Assembly: GCA_002299195.1 (NCBI GenBank)
Contig: DBOA01000171.1
Location: 1 to 7,548 of the forward strand
Length of the DNA stretch: 7,548 nt
Reading direction: 5' to 3'
Origin: Sphingomonadales bacterium UBA658
GTDB lineage: Bacteria; Pseudomonadota; Alphaproteobacteria; Sphingomonadales; Sphingomonadaceae
Below are positions 1 through 5,667 of the stretch, piece after piece. The notes beneath the pieces were generated by a model that was given only the letters and a program-made list of their open reading frames with translations, was not told the DNA's origin and did not search any database. The position numbers and the translations under genes were made by a program. Each line of letters opens with the position of its first letter. Position 1 is the stretch's first letter.

Positions 1-308
1 TCGAACGGATTGATCCCGCGTGCAATCGCCTCGGGATTTTGGTGAACGATTAACTCCATACCCGCATCGCGCGCGGCTTTTTCGCGCAGCGCATACATGT
101 CCTTGAACTTCCACGTCGTGTCGACATGCAGCAACGGGAACGGCGGCGGCGAGGGGTAGAACGCCTTGCGCGCCAGATGCAGCATAACGGCGCTGTCTTT
201 TCCGACGCTATACAGCATGACGGGCTTTTCCGCCTCGGCCACAACCTCGCGCATGATGTGAATTGCCTCAGCCTCAAGGCGCTCAAGATGGGTCAGCGTT
301 TTCGTCAT
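1..308 (-). CDS. cysD: Sulfate adenylyltransferase subunit 2 (CysD), N-terminal part, cut by window edge
   Basis: CysD is the ATP-binding small subunit of ATP sulfurylase. It adenylates sulfate to APS in the cytoplasm together with the GTPase subunit CysN, the first step of assimilatory sulfate reduction. The first 102 residues are present. They show the THLERLEAEAIHIMREV opening (residues 6-22), the PP-loop SVGKDS at 34-39 followed by VMLHLARKAFYP, then PFPLLHVDTTWKF (56-68) and HQNPEAIARGINPF (89-102), all collinear with CysD of enterobacteria (usually about 300 residues). The ATG at 306-308 is preceded by a good Shine-Dalgarno (AGGAAGAG) about 8 nt upstream, which fixes the start. The gene runs off the left edge, where cysN or cysNC would be expected but cannot be seen. 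It is divergent from the oxidoreductase at 638. The PP-loop Cys/Gly variation (SVGKDS) is normal for this family. Confidence 0.96.
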   Translation of the reverse strand, partial: MTKTLTHLERLEAEAIHIMREVVAEAEKPVMLYSVGKDSAVMLHLARKAFYPSPPPFPLLHVDTTWKFKDMYALREKAARDAGMELIVHQNPEAIARGINPF

Positions 309-392
309 AATCTGATCTCTTCCTACAGACGCTACTGTCAGAACTGGACGCTGCCCGCAAACAAGACATTCTTGCCCCGTCAATGATCTCAG

Positions 393-418
393 TTTCAAGA
401 TATGCTTAGCAAGTCATA
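393..418 (-). promoter_or_regulatory. Putative cysD promoter region with upstream palindrome
   Basis: On the minus strand, TATGACTTGCTAAGCATA (418 to 401) is an imperfect dyad with perfect TATG/CATA arms. Two bases downstream is TTGAAA (398 to 393), a plausible -35 box. A -10 is weak: AAGAAT or GCAAGA lies 17-19 bp further on. An activator site abutting the -35 of a sulfur assimilation gene resembles the arrangement used by LysR-type regulators such as CysB, and the dyad contains a T-N11-A spacing. The identity of the regulator is inference only. Confidence 0.35.
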
Positions 419-536
419 AGAGCTTTTCCTATGCGCAGATTGTGAAGTTCCGATTGTGCGCAACAAAAACCAACGGCAACGGCCGCTCCGTTTGTCTTTT
501 CCGGTCGATAGACGCGCATAGGCGGGACCGAGATGT

Positions 537-565
537 TTGACAGAGCGCCCAATCCTGCGCCAATG
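537..565 (+). promoter_or_regulatory. Possible promoter of the oxidoreductase gene
   Basis: TTGACA at 537-542 is a perfect sigma-70 type -35 hexamer. No good -10 follows: the best candidates with 16-18 bp spacing are GCCAAT (559-564) or CAATGT (561-566). If used, transcription would start near 570 and leave a leader of roughly 65 nt containing the inverted repeat at 599-616. Assigned from the -35 alone, hence low confidence. Confidence 0.3.
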
Positions 566-598
566 TGCGAAGCGGGCATCTAACATTATCGATGATGG

Positions 599-616
599 GC
601 AATTGTTCAAAATTGC
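599..616 (+). promoter_or_regulatory. Perfect inverted repeat upstream of the oxidoreductase RBS
   Basis: GCAATT (599-604) and AATTGC (611-616) form a perfect 6-bp inverted repeat separated by GTTCAA. It ends 7 bp before the G7 ribosome binding tract (624-630). It could be an operator for a dimeric repressor or a weak RNA hairpin that affects translation; the sequence alone does not decide. Confidence 0.3.
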
Positions 617-637
617 TTTGCGCGGGGGGGAATAAAA

Positions 638-1855
638 ATGGCCGAAAAGAAATTTGATATCATCGTGTACGGGGCCACCAGCTTTGTCGGCCAGATCATC
701 GTGCGTTACATGCAAGAGCAGTTTGCCGATGGATCAGTTAAATGGGCCATCGCCGGGCGTTCGCTCAGCAAGCTTAAGCAGGTCCGCGATACCATTGGAC
801 TGCCGGGTATAGACATTATCGTTGCTGACGCTGCGGATGAAGATGCGCTGAAGCAAATGTGCGCGCAAACCACTGTCGTCATGTCAACGGTCGGTCCCTA
901 TGCGCTTTATGGTGACTTGCTCGTTCAGGTCTGCGCCACCACAGGGACCCATTATTGCGATTTAACAGGCGAGCCGCAGTGGATCCGCAAAATGCAATTG
1001 CGGCATGAAGCTGACGCCATCAAAAGCGGTGCGCGGATTGTGCATTGTTGTGGCTTTGACAGCATACCGTCCGATCTGGGTGTCCATTTCCTGCAGCGCG
1101 GCGCATTGGAGCAATTCGGGTATAGTTGTGACCGGATAAACATGCGGGTTGTCAGCATGAAAGGCGGCGCGTCCGGCGGCACCATCGCAAGCATGATCAA
1201 CATGGTCAAAGAAGCGGTCAGCGACGCCGATCTGCGACGCGAACTTAAAGACCCTTATAGCCTTTGCCCACAAAGCCATGGGTTCACTATCGCGCAGACC
1301 GATGTGACGATCGCATATGACAATGTTTATGGTGGTTGGATTGCGCCATTTATCATGGCGGGCATCAACACCCGGGTTGTGCATCGGTCAAACGCCCTCA
1401 GCAACAACAGCTATGGCACTGCATTCAAATATGAGGAAGCCGTCGTGACGGGGCAGGGCGGTTCCGGCAAACACAAGGCGCGCGCGGCGCATTGGGGTGC
1501 CAATGCCCTTATGATCGGTCTGGCCGTGCCCCAAATCCGCTGGCTGCTGGAAACTTTTGTGTTGCCAAAGCCGGGTGAGGGGCCAAGCGAAAAAGCGCAG
1601 CTTGAGGGGAATTTTGATATCGTTTTCCTCGGATCAACGGCCAAAGGCGAAACGATCCGTTGCCGCGTCACGGGAGACAGAGATCCAGGCTATGGATCAA
1701 CGGCAAAGATGCTGTCTCAGGCTGCTGCCTGCCTTGCCAAAGATGTGCCTGACGATGTTCCGGGCGGCTTCTGGACGCCAGCAACGGTTTTAGGTGACAA
1801 GCTGATCAAACGGCTTGAGGCGCATGCGGGCCTGACGTTCGAGAGACTGCCTTAG
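638..1855 (+). CDS. Saccharopine dehydrogenase-like NADP-binding oxidoreductase (SCCPDH / trans-acting enoyl reductase family)
   Basis: The 405-residue protein has an N-terminal Rossmann fold: YGATSFVG at 11-18 is the dinucleotide-binding glycine motif, AGR at 39-41 ends the second strand, and STVGPY (83-88) and YCDLTGE (106-112) follow. CCGFDSIPSDLG at 137-148 and the C-terminal GGFWTPATVLGD (376-387) are hallmarks of the family that contains eukaryotic SCCPDH and the mycobacterial trans-acting enoyl reductases acting in phthiocerol/glycolipid synthesis. Length is about that of the family (roughly 390-430). It is not a true lysine-pathway saccharopine dehydrogenase; substrate is unknown, with a lipid or acyl chain being the best guess by family. 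The ATG at 638 follows a run of seven G (624-630) with 7-nt spacing, able to pair with anti-SD through G-U wobble, and the Rossmann strand begins at residue 6, so the start is firm. The gene stands alone on the plus strand, divergent from cysD, and no clear terminator follows it. Confidence 0.88.
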   Translation: MAEKKFDIIVYGATSFVGQIIVRYMQEQFADGSVKWAIAGRSLSKLKQVRDTIGLPGIDIIVADAADEDALKQMCAQTTVVMSTVGPYALYGDLLVQVCATTGTHYCDLTGEPQWIRKMQLRHEADAIKSGARIVHCCGFDSIPSDLGVHFLQRGALEQFGYSCDRINMRVVSMKGGASGGTIASMINMVKEAVSDADLRRELKDPYSLCPQSHGFTIAQTDVTIAYDNVYGGWIAPFIMAGINTRVVHRSNALSNNSYGTAFKYEEAVVTGQGGSGKHKARAAHWGANALMIGLAVPQIRWLLETFVLPKPGEGPSEKAQLEGNFDIVFLGSTAKGETIRCRVTGDRDPGYGSTAKMLSQAAACLAKDVPDDVPGGFWTPATVLGDKLIKRLEAHAGLTFERLP

Positions 1856-2085
1856 TTTGGCACCATGAACGTCTAACTGGTACCGGACGACTTGAGGGCA
1901 AAGGCGGATTACGAGCTGAAATGTTCGCGATAATGGTGCGCGTTTCTTAACAGACACCCATCTCAACATCTTACGGATCGCACCGTTTGGGAGAATTCCT
2001 GGTTGCGGTGCAACCTATGTGATGCCTAGCGCCACCGTATCGACAACAACGAACCCAGAAGATCTAGATAAGTCATTGAAATATA
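1856..2085. other. Intergenic stretch without a credible gene
   Basis: These 230 bp lie between the oxidoreductase stop and the 3' end of tRNA-Lys, which converge here. I see no protein similarity. A perfect 6-bp inverted repeat, GGTTGC-GGT-GCAACC at 2001-2015, could form a small hairpin but has no T-run on either strand, so it is not a normal intrinsic terminator. Neither converging transcript has an obvious terminator. Only very short ORFs occur. Confidence 0.5.
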
Positions 2086-2161
2086 TGGTGAGCCCTGCTG
2101 GGTTCGAACCAGCGACCTACTGATTAAAAGTCAGTTGCTCTACCGACTGAGCTAAGGGCCC
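2086..2161 (-). tRNA. tRNA-Lys (anticodon UUU), CCA encoded
   Basis: Read on the minus strand, the 76-nt sequence folds as a complete cloverleaf. The acceptor stem is GGGCCCT/AGGGCTC with one G-U pair at 2-71. The D arm contains AGCTCAGTCGGTAGAGC. The anticodon stem is ACTGA/TCAGT around loop CTTTTAA with anticodon TTT at 2126-2128. The T arm is GCTGG-TTCGAAC-CCAGC, followed by discriminator A (2089) and an encoded CCA (2086-2088). It reads AAA and AAG lysine codons. It lies 40 bp downstream of folK on the same strand, so it may be partly co-transcribed, though a candidate promoter overlaps the folK end. Confidence 0.97.
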
Positions 2162-2198
2162 CCAACCAGACCGCGAATTGGTCCGTGCGAGAGCGCTC

Positions 2199-2227
2199 CC
2201 CCTAATGGCGGGAACTTGTGCGGTCAA
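2199..2227 (-). promoter_or_regulatory. Candidate tRNA-Lys promoter inside the 3' end of folK
   Basis: On the minus strand TTGACC (2227 to 2222) within the last folK codons is followed after exactly 17 bp by TAGGGG (2204 to 2199), which overlaps the folK stop codon. The -35 matches 5 of 6 consensus bases; the -10 is poor. Transcription would begin near 2192, about 30 nt before the mature tRNA 5' end. It is proposed because the spacer between folK and the tRNA is only 40 bp. Confidence 0.28.
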
Positions 2228-2717
2228 GCGCCTTTGGTCGGTTAAATCGCGATTGTAGCTGCCTTATGGTCAGGCCCGTCAGCGGCTCACGCCAATCGGG
2301 GGCAATCATGGCCGCAGGGGTCAGGACAAATCCCCGCGAACACAGCCCGGGATGGGGAATGGCCAAGGCCGGATTGCTGTCCGCCCACACGCCGCCGGAC
2401 CACAACAGGATATCCAAGTCGAGCACCCGCGCGCGCCAGCTTTGCCCGCGCCGGACGCGACCGAAGTGGTGCTCAATCTCTTGCAGACGCGCCAGCAGAG
2501 CAGGGGGTTCAAGGTCGGTGGACATAAGCGCCGCGGCATTTGCAAACTGGCGTGAGGAGGGCCCCATGGGGCTGGATTGGATCGTTGCCGAATGCGCGAA
2601 GACGTCGATATCGTCCATCTCCAACGCAGCGACCGCTTGCACGATCACCTTGTTGGGCGCGCCAATGATTGCATGTGGCTGATTAGAGCCAATGCCGATG
2701 AGGTAGAGATGTGACAG
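2202..2717 (-). CDS. folK: 2-amino-4-hydroxy-6-hydroxymethyldihydropteridine pyrophosphokinase (HPPK), probable CTG start
   Basis: HPPK transfers pyrophosphate from ATP to 6-hydroxymethyl-7,8-dihydropterin in folate synthesis (cytoplasm). Counting from the proposed start, the protein is 171 residues, normal for FolK. It shows YLIGIGSN (5-12), SSPMGP (48-53), FANAA (58-62), a GRVRRG segment (86-91), RVLDLDILL (97-105) with Mg-binding Asp100 and Asp102, and IPHPGLCSRGFVLTP (120-134) with the conserved His122 and Arg128. The first ATG/GTG/TTG in frame is the GTG at 2646-2648, which would delete the GSN strand. Reading upstream, the frame is open to a TAG at 2730-2732, and between them the only near-cognate start with a Shine-Dalgarno is CTG at 2715-2717, preceded by AGAGG with 9-nt spacing. 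The aguB stop TAA ends 1 nt before it, so translation is probably coupled. Product call is firm; the start is inferred. Confidence 0.9.
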   Translation of the reverse strand: MSHLYLIGIGSNQPHAIIGAPNKVIVQAVAALEMDDIDVFAHSATIQSSPMGPSSRQFANAAALMSTDLEPPALLARLQEIEHHFGRVRRGQSWRARVLDLDILLWSGGVWADSNPALAIPHPGLCSRGFVLTPAAMIAPDWREPLTGLTIRQLQSRFNRPKALDRTSSRH

Positions 2718-2718
2718 C

Positions 2719-3585
2719 TTAAATATCCTCTACAAGCCGGCTGTACAATTGCGGGCGCCGGTCGCGGAAGAAGCCCATGCTTGCGCGGTGTGCGCGGGCT
2801 TGGTCCAGATCGAATGTTGCGACCAATATGCCGGTTTCCGCATCATCCAAATCGCAGACGACATCGCCCCATTCGTTGGCGATGAAACTGGTGCCATAAA
2901 ATTTTTGCGCCTGACCGCCATGGTCGTTTTCCGCGCCGATGCGGTTTGCGGCGATGACGGGCATGCAGTTTGATACCGCGTGACCCACCATGGCCCGGCG
3001 CCACATGTGCCGTGTATCCAACGTCGCATCCTGTGGCTCTGCGCCGATGGCGGTGGGATAGAACAGCAGCTCAGCGCCCATCAACGCCATGGCCCGTGCG
3101 CATTCGGGATACCATTGGTCCCAACAGATGCCGACGCCGATTTGCGTGCCAAAGACTTCCCAAACTTTGAACCCGGTGTTTCCAGGGCGGAAATAATATT
3201 TCTCCTGATAGCCGGGGCCGTCGGGAATATGGCTTTTGCGGTAGATGCCGATGATTTCGCCATCGGGACCGATCATCGCGACGCTGTTGTAGAAATGCGC
3301 GCCGTCGCGTTCGAAAAAGCTTGTGGGAATGGCCACGCCAAGTCGCTTTGCAAGTTTCGCCATTGCGATAACGGACGGATGTTCGCGCGTTGGCCGCGCG
3401 AGTGCGAAATGTTCTTCTTCCTGCGTTTTGCAGAAATAGGGGCCTGAAAACAGTTCCGGCGGCAGGATGATATGCGCGCCTTGCTCTGCAGCCTGTGACA
3501 CGAGGTCACATACAGCATCGATATTTTCGGCTTCGCTTGCCGACAGGGGCAGTTGCAACGCGGCAACGGTGATATTTCGGGTCAT
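2719..3585 (-). CDS. aguB: N-carbamoylputrescine amidase (nitrilase superfamily)
   Basis: AguB hydrolyses N-carbamoylputrescine to putrescine, CO2 and ammonia, the second step of the agmatine deiminase route (cytoplasm). The 288-residue protein has the nitrilase-fold catalytic triad Glu44 (LPPELF), Lys117 (YRKSHIPDGPGY) and Cys154 (GICWDQWYPE). The segments EKYYFRPGNTGFKVW (128-142), LLFYPTAIG (173-181) and the C-terminal DRRPQLY (275-281) are typical of AguB rather than of generic amidases, and aguA is two genes upstream. The frame stays open upstream to a TTG at 3621, but similarity to the family begins with MTRNITVAALQ, so I chose the ATG at 3583-3585. That start has no strong Shine-Dalgarno; the stop of a small ORF lies 7 nt upstream, consistent with coupling. 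The stop codon TAA is nearly contiguous with the folK start. Confidence 0.95.
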   Translation of the reverse strand: MTRNITVAALQLPLSASEAENIDAVCDLVSQAAEQGAHIILPPELFSGPYFCKTQEEEHFALARPTREHPSVIAMAKLAKRLGVAIPTSFFERDGAHFYNSVAMIGPDGEIIGIYRKSHIPDGPGYQEKYYFRPGNTGFKVWEVFGTQIGVGICWDQWYPECARAMALMGAELLFYPTAIGAEPQDATLDTRHMWRRAMVGHAVSNCMPVIAANRIGAENDHGGQAQKFYGTSFIANEWGDVVCDLDDAETGILVATFDLDQARAHRASMGFFRDRRPQLYSRLVEDI

Positions 3586-3592
3586 GCCGCGT

Positions 3593-3727
3593 CTATAGCC
3601 GGACGCCGAAACGCGCTGCAATCACGATTGTTACCAGATACAATAATATTGTTGTTGCTATGCCAGCAACCAACGTGCCCCACCGGCCATGCCCCAACCG
3701 CGAAATAGACGGCATTAAGAGGGGCAT
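3593..3727 (-). CDS. Putative single-pass membrane microprotein (44 residues)
   Basis: A short ORF fills the gap between the methyltransferase gene and aguB. It begins with ATG at 3725-3727, has a second in-frame ATG at 3713-3715, and ends with TAG at 3593-3595, only 7 nt before the aguB ATG. The product has a basic N-terminal part (Arg10, His13, Arg15), one continuous hydrophobic stretch at about residues 17-38 (GTLVAGIATT then ILLYLVTIVIAA), and a basic tail with Arg39 and Arg43. That profile fits a single transmembrane helix. No Shine-Dalgarno is visible before either ATG. The frame remains open upstream past a TTG at 3758-3760 overlapping the methyltransferase stop, so the start could be earlier. 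I do not recognise a family. Chance is possible for an ORF this short; position and hydrophobicity are the only support. Confidence 0.42.
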   Translation of the reverse strand: MPLLMPSISRLGHGRWGTLVAGIATTILLYLVTIVIAARFGVRL

Positions 3728-3756
3728 CGGCTGGCTGGGCAACGCTAATTCAACAA

Positions 3757-4617
3757 TCAAGGCCGTTTTTTGAACAGCAACGTCATGCGGTCGGTTTCAC
3801 CGATGGCTTCGTACTTTGCGCGGTCGACGTCTTTCAAACGCAATGCTGGCGGAAGCGTCCAAACGCCATCGGGCCAATTTGCACTGTCCTTTGGATTGGC
3901 GTTGACTTCGCTTTTTGCGACCAGCTCAAATCCGTTCACTTCCATGAATTTGATGATGTCGGCCTCACGCATATAGCCTTTGGTGCCATTGGTGTAGCTG
4001 AACGGCGCATCTGCCTTGGCGCGATGTTGTTCGATGCCCAGTAAGCCATCGTCCTTCAATAGGTCGCGCATCGCCTTGATTTCGGCGTCCGCGATGTTCC
4101 AGTTCATCATATTGTGCAGCATGCGCATCACAATTATGCGGTCAAACGACCCCTTTGCGCCGTCTGGAATTTCGCTGAGTGAAAACGCGTTGAAATCTGT
4201 CGCCGGACGTCCGGATACTGCCGCGACATCAGCAGGGAACTTTGCAATGCTCGCCGCGATGCCGGTTTTCTGTTGATCGCTGAAATGGCTTTTCGTGCCG
4301 AAATACAGGCCGGTATATTTGCCTTTTTCGTTCACATAACGGCCAAGGATACGCGAAACCCATTCGCCACCCGGGGCATATTCGCCAATGACGTGATCAG
4401 GGTGCAAACGGAAGAATTCGAACGTTTCGGCAGGGTGGCGATATTGATCGCGCTTGGCATCTGCACCGCGCGACGGGTCGGCGAGAATTTTTGCAAGGCG
4501 TTCGGTATGTGCCTTATGCATTTTGTCATGTTCGGCTTTGCTCATGCTGTGATGGTCAGCAAAGGCAGGTGCTGCAAGCGCAGTCGCGGCGAGGGCAATC
4601 AGAAAAGTCTTTTTCAT
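3757..4617 (-). CDS. Exported predicted methyltransferase (COG4798-like, class I SAM fold)
   Basis: The 286-residue precursor starts with a clear Sec signal peptide: MKK, a hydrophobic core of alanine and leucine, and a cleavage site APAFA|DHHS after residue 20. The mature N-terminus is rich in His and Met (DHHSMSKAEHDKMHKAH, residues 21-37). The rest resembles the predicted methyltransferases of COG4798: RDQYRHPAETFEFFRLHPDHVIGEYAPGGEWVSRIL, split here as residues 56-70 and 71-91, where EYAPGGEW (79-86) is the expected glycine-rich motif I position. FDRIIVMRMLHNM (158-170), DLLKDDGLLGIEQH (185-198) and the C-terminal MTLLFKKRP (278-286) follow the strand order of a class I methyltransferase. 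Substrate and activity are unknown. The ATG at 4615-4617 has Shine-Dalgarno AGAGGA; longer forms to 4710 would overlap aguA and bury the signal peptide, so they are rejected. It lies 65 bp after aguA and may have its own promoter. Confidence 0.82.
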   Translation of the reverse strand: MKKTFLIALAATALAAPAFADHHSMSKAEHDKMHKAHTERLAKILADPSRGADAKRDQYRHPAETFEFFRLHPDHVIGEYAPGGEWVSRILGRYVNEKGKYTGLYFGTKSHFSDQQKTGIAASIAKFPADVAAVSGRPATDFNAFSLSEIPDGAKGSFDRIIVMRMLHNMMNWNIADAEIKAMRDLLKDDGLLGIEQHRAKADAPFSYTNGTKGYMREADIIKFMEVNGFELVAKSEVNANPKDSANWPDGVWTLPPALRLKDVDRAKYEAIGETDRMTLLFKKRP

Positions 4618-4648
4618 TGGGGGCGTCCTCTTGGTTGGTTGTTTTGGG

Positions 4649-4677
4649 AATATGCAATGTTTCGCGTCGATATCCAA
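4649..4677 (-). promoter_or_regulatory. Candidate internal promoter for the exported methyltransferase
   Basis: On the minus strand TTGGAT (4677 to 4672) and CATATT (4654 to 4649) are separated by exactly 17 bp, each matching four of six sigma-70 consensus bases. It sits in the only sizeable gap (65 bp) of the gene block and would give a leader of about 25 nt before the ATG. A TTGACT hexamer overlapping the aguA stop codon is an alternative -35. Experimental support is absent. Confidence 0.38.
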
Positions 4678-4682
4678 TATAG

Positions 4683-5663
4683 TCAAACGGGCACGTGTTG
4701 GCTTGAACAATGAAAGCTTCCGCCGCCGGTCAATACCGCATCCGCCATGACACCGATCACGTCGCGTTCGGGGTAGATATTTGCCAACACCTTAATCGCT
4801 GCGTCATCGTTAGCGCCGCCATAGATCGGTACGACGACAGTGCGGTTGCCGATGTAGAAATTCATATAGCTTGCCGGCACGATTTCTCCATCTTGTTCAA
4901 AACGGCCAACCGACGGCATCAGCGTTACTTTGCATCCGAACGCTTCTGCGCGCGCGCGGGCATCTTCAAAGACTGCGCTGTTTGGATCGTCGGTTCCGGC
5001 ACTGCTTGGAACCAGAATATGGTTCGGGCCAACAAAGCGCGCCAGATTATCAATATGGCCGTCGGTATGGTCGTTGGCGAGGCCGTCGCCGAGCCAAAGC
5101 AACCGTTCGATCCCCAAGTCCGAACGCAGCCGGTCTTCAATCGCGGCTTTATCAAGCGCCGGGTTGCGGTTCGGGTTTAACAGGCAATCGACGGTTGTCG
5201 CGGCCAGCCCTTTACCGTCGACGTCAATCGATCCGCCCTCAAATATCCATTCCGCCTGTACAATTTCAAAACCGAAATCTGCGGCCAATTCATGGCCAAT
5301 GGTTTGATCGCCGGGATAGTCGAACCGGTTTCCCCAACCATTGAAACCGAAATTACGGGCAATCCGCCGATCGCCATCTTTCACGATGATGCACCCTGTG
5401 TCACGTAACCAGACATCGCCAATTTGGCGCAGCTCGACATGGACGCCAGCGTCAACTAGGCTCTGGGCGACGGCCATGGCCTCTGCGTTACCGGCAATCA
5501 CATGCACGCGTTCACCTTGACCCGATGCGTGCACCGCATTGGCAAAGGCGGCCATCTGCTGCTGTGCGCGTTGGAGCGGCGCACCCCAATATTCTGCAGA
5601 ACTGGGAAAGCCAATCCAGACGGCTTCATGGGGCGCCCATTCGGCGGGCATACGGAACGTCAT
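4683..5663 (-). CDS. aguA: Agmatine deiminase (agmatine iminohydrolase)
   Basis: AguA hydrolyses agmatine to N-carbamoylputrescine and ammonia (cytoplasm) and belongs to the guanidino-group modifying (PAD-like) superfamily. The 326-residue protein opens with FRMPAEWAPHEAVWIGFP (3-20), a family signature. It carries VWLRDTG (84-90), NFGFNGWGNRFDYPGDQ (104-120), FEGGSIDVDG (141-150), NDHTDGHIDNLARF (197-210) with the likely catalytic His203, and the catalytic cysteine Cys319 in GGGSFHCSSQHVP (313-325). Family proteins are usually about 340-380 residues, so this is a compact member. Asp88 and Glu142 are the expected acidic partners. The residue after RDTG is Cys91 where Pro is usual. ATG at 5661-5663 is chosen because similarity starts there; it lies 4 nt after the peptidase stop with a weak GGGA ribosome site, implying coupling. 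An upstream ATG at 5720 would overlap the peptidase gene by about 50 bp and adds nothing conserved. Confidence 0.95.
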   Translation of the reverse strand: MTFRMPAEWAPHEAVWIGFPSSAEYWGAPLQRAQQQMAAFANAVHASGQGERVHVIAGNAEAMAVAQSLVDAGVHVELRQIGDVWLRDTGCIIVKDGDRRIARNFGFNGWGNRFDYPGDQTIGHELAADFGFEIVQAEWIFEGGSIDVDGKGLAATTVDCLLNPNRNPALDKAAIEDRLRSDLGIERLLWLGDGLANDHTDGHIDNLARFVGPNHILVPSSAGTDDPNSAVFEDARARAEAFGCKVTLMPSVGRFEQDGEIVPASYMNFYIGNRTVVVPIYGGANDDAAIKVLANIYPERDVIGVMADAVLTGGGSFHCSSQHVPV

Positions 5664-5667
5664 TGGC

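Larger units (their letters stand above)
309..637. other. Divergent intergenic region between cysD and the oxidoreductase gene
   Basis: This 329-bp spacer has no ORF with recognisable protein similarity; a minus-strand ORF overlapping it (395-715) runs into the oxidoreductase gene in antisense and looks like chance. It must hold promoters for both flanking genes. Visible elements are a palindrome at 401-418, a TTGAAA box at 393-398 facing cysD, two TGCGCA palindromes at 432-437 and 457-462 with two copies of GATTGTG between them, a near-palindrome centred on ATCGAT at 584-597, a TTGACA box at 537-542 and an inverted repeat at 599-616 facing the oxidoreductase. None matches a named operator that I can identify with certainty. 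Confidence 0.6.

Noticed and set aside
478..500. Weak hairpin AACGG-CCGCT-CCGTT followed by TGTCTTTT on the plus strand, as a terminator of a small RNA
   Set aside because: The stem is only 5 bp, the T-tract is interrupted, and no promoter for an upstream transcript can be shown.
395..715. Minus-strand 106-codon ORF overlapping the spacer and the oxidoreductase start
   Set aside because: It overlaps the well-supported oxidoreductase in antisense, lacks recognisable similarity and has no good ribosome site that I can see.
2022..2120. Plus-strand short ORF ending in SPAGFEPATY
   Set aside because: This is the well-known spurious translation across the antisense of a tRNA (here tRNA-Lys), not a protein gene.
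2086..2161. tRNA-Lys as a possible integration (att) site
   Set aside because: No integrase and no second copy of the tRNA 3' end is present in the window, so there is no support for an island boundary.
4618..4710. N-terminally extended start of the exported methyltransferase
   Set aside because: The extension overlaps aguA and would place 31 residues before a textbook signal peptide that has its own Shine-Dalgarno.
4710..5344. Long plus-strand ORFs opposite aguA (156 and 157 codons)
   Set aside because: They are antisense shadows of a well-supported gene, with no recognisable motifs and low-complexity Arg-rich composition.
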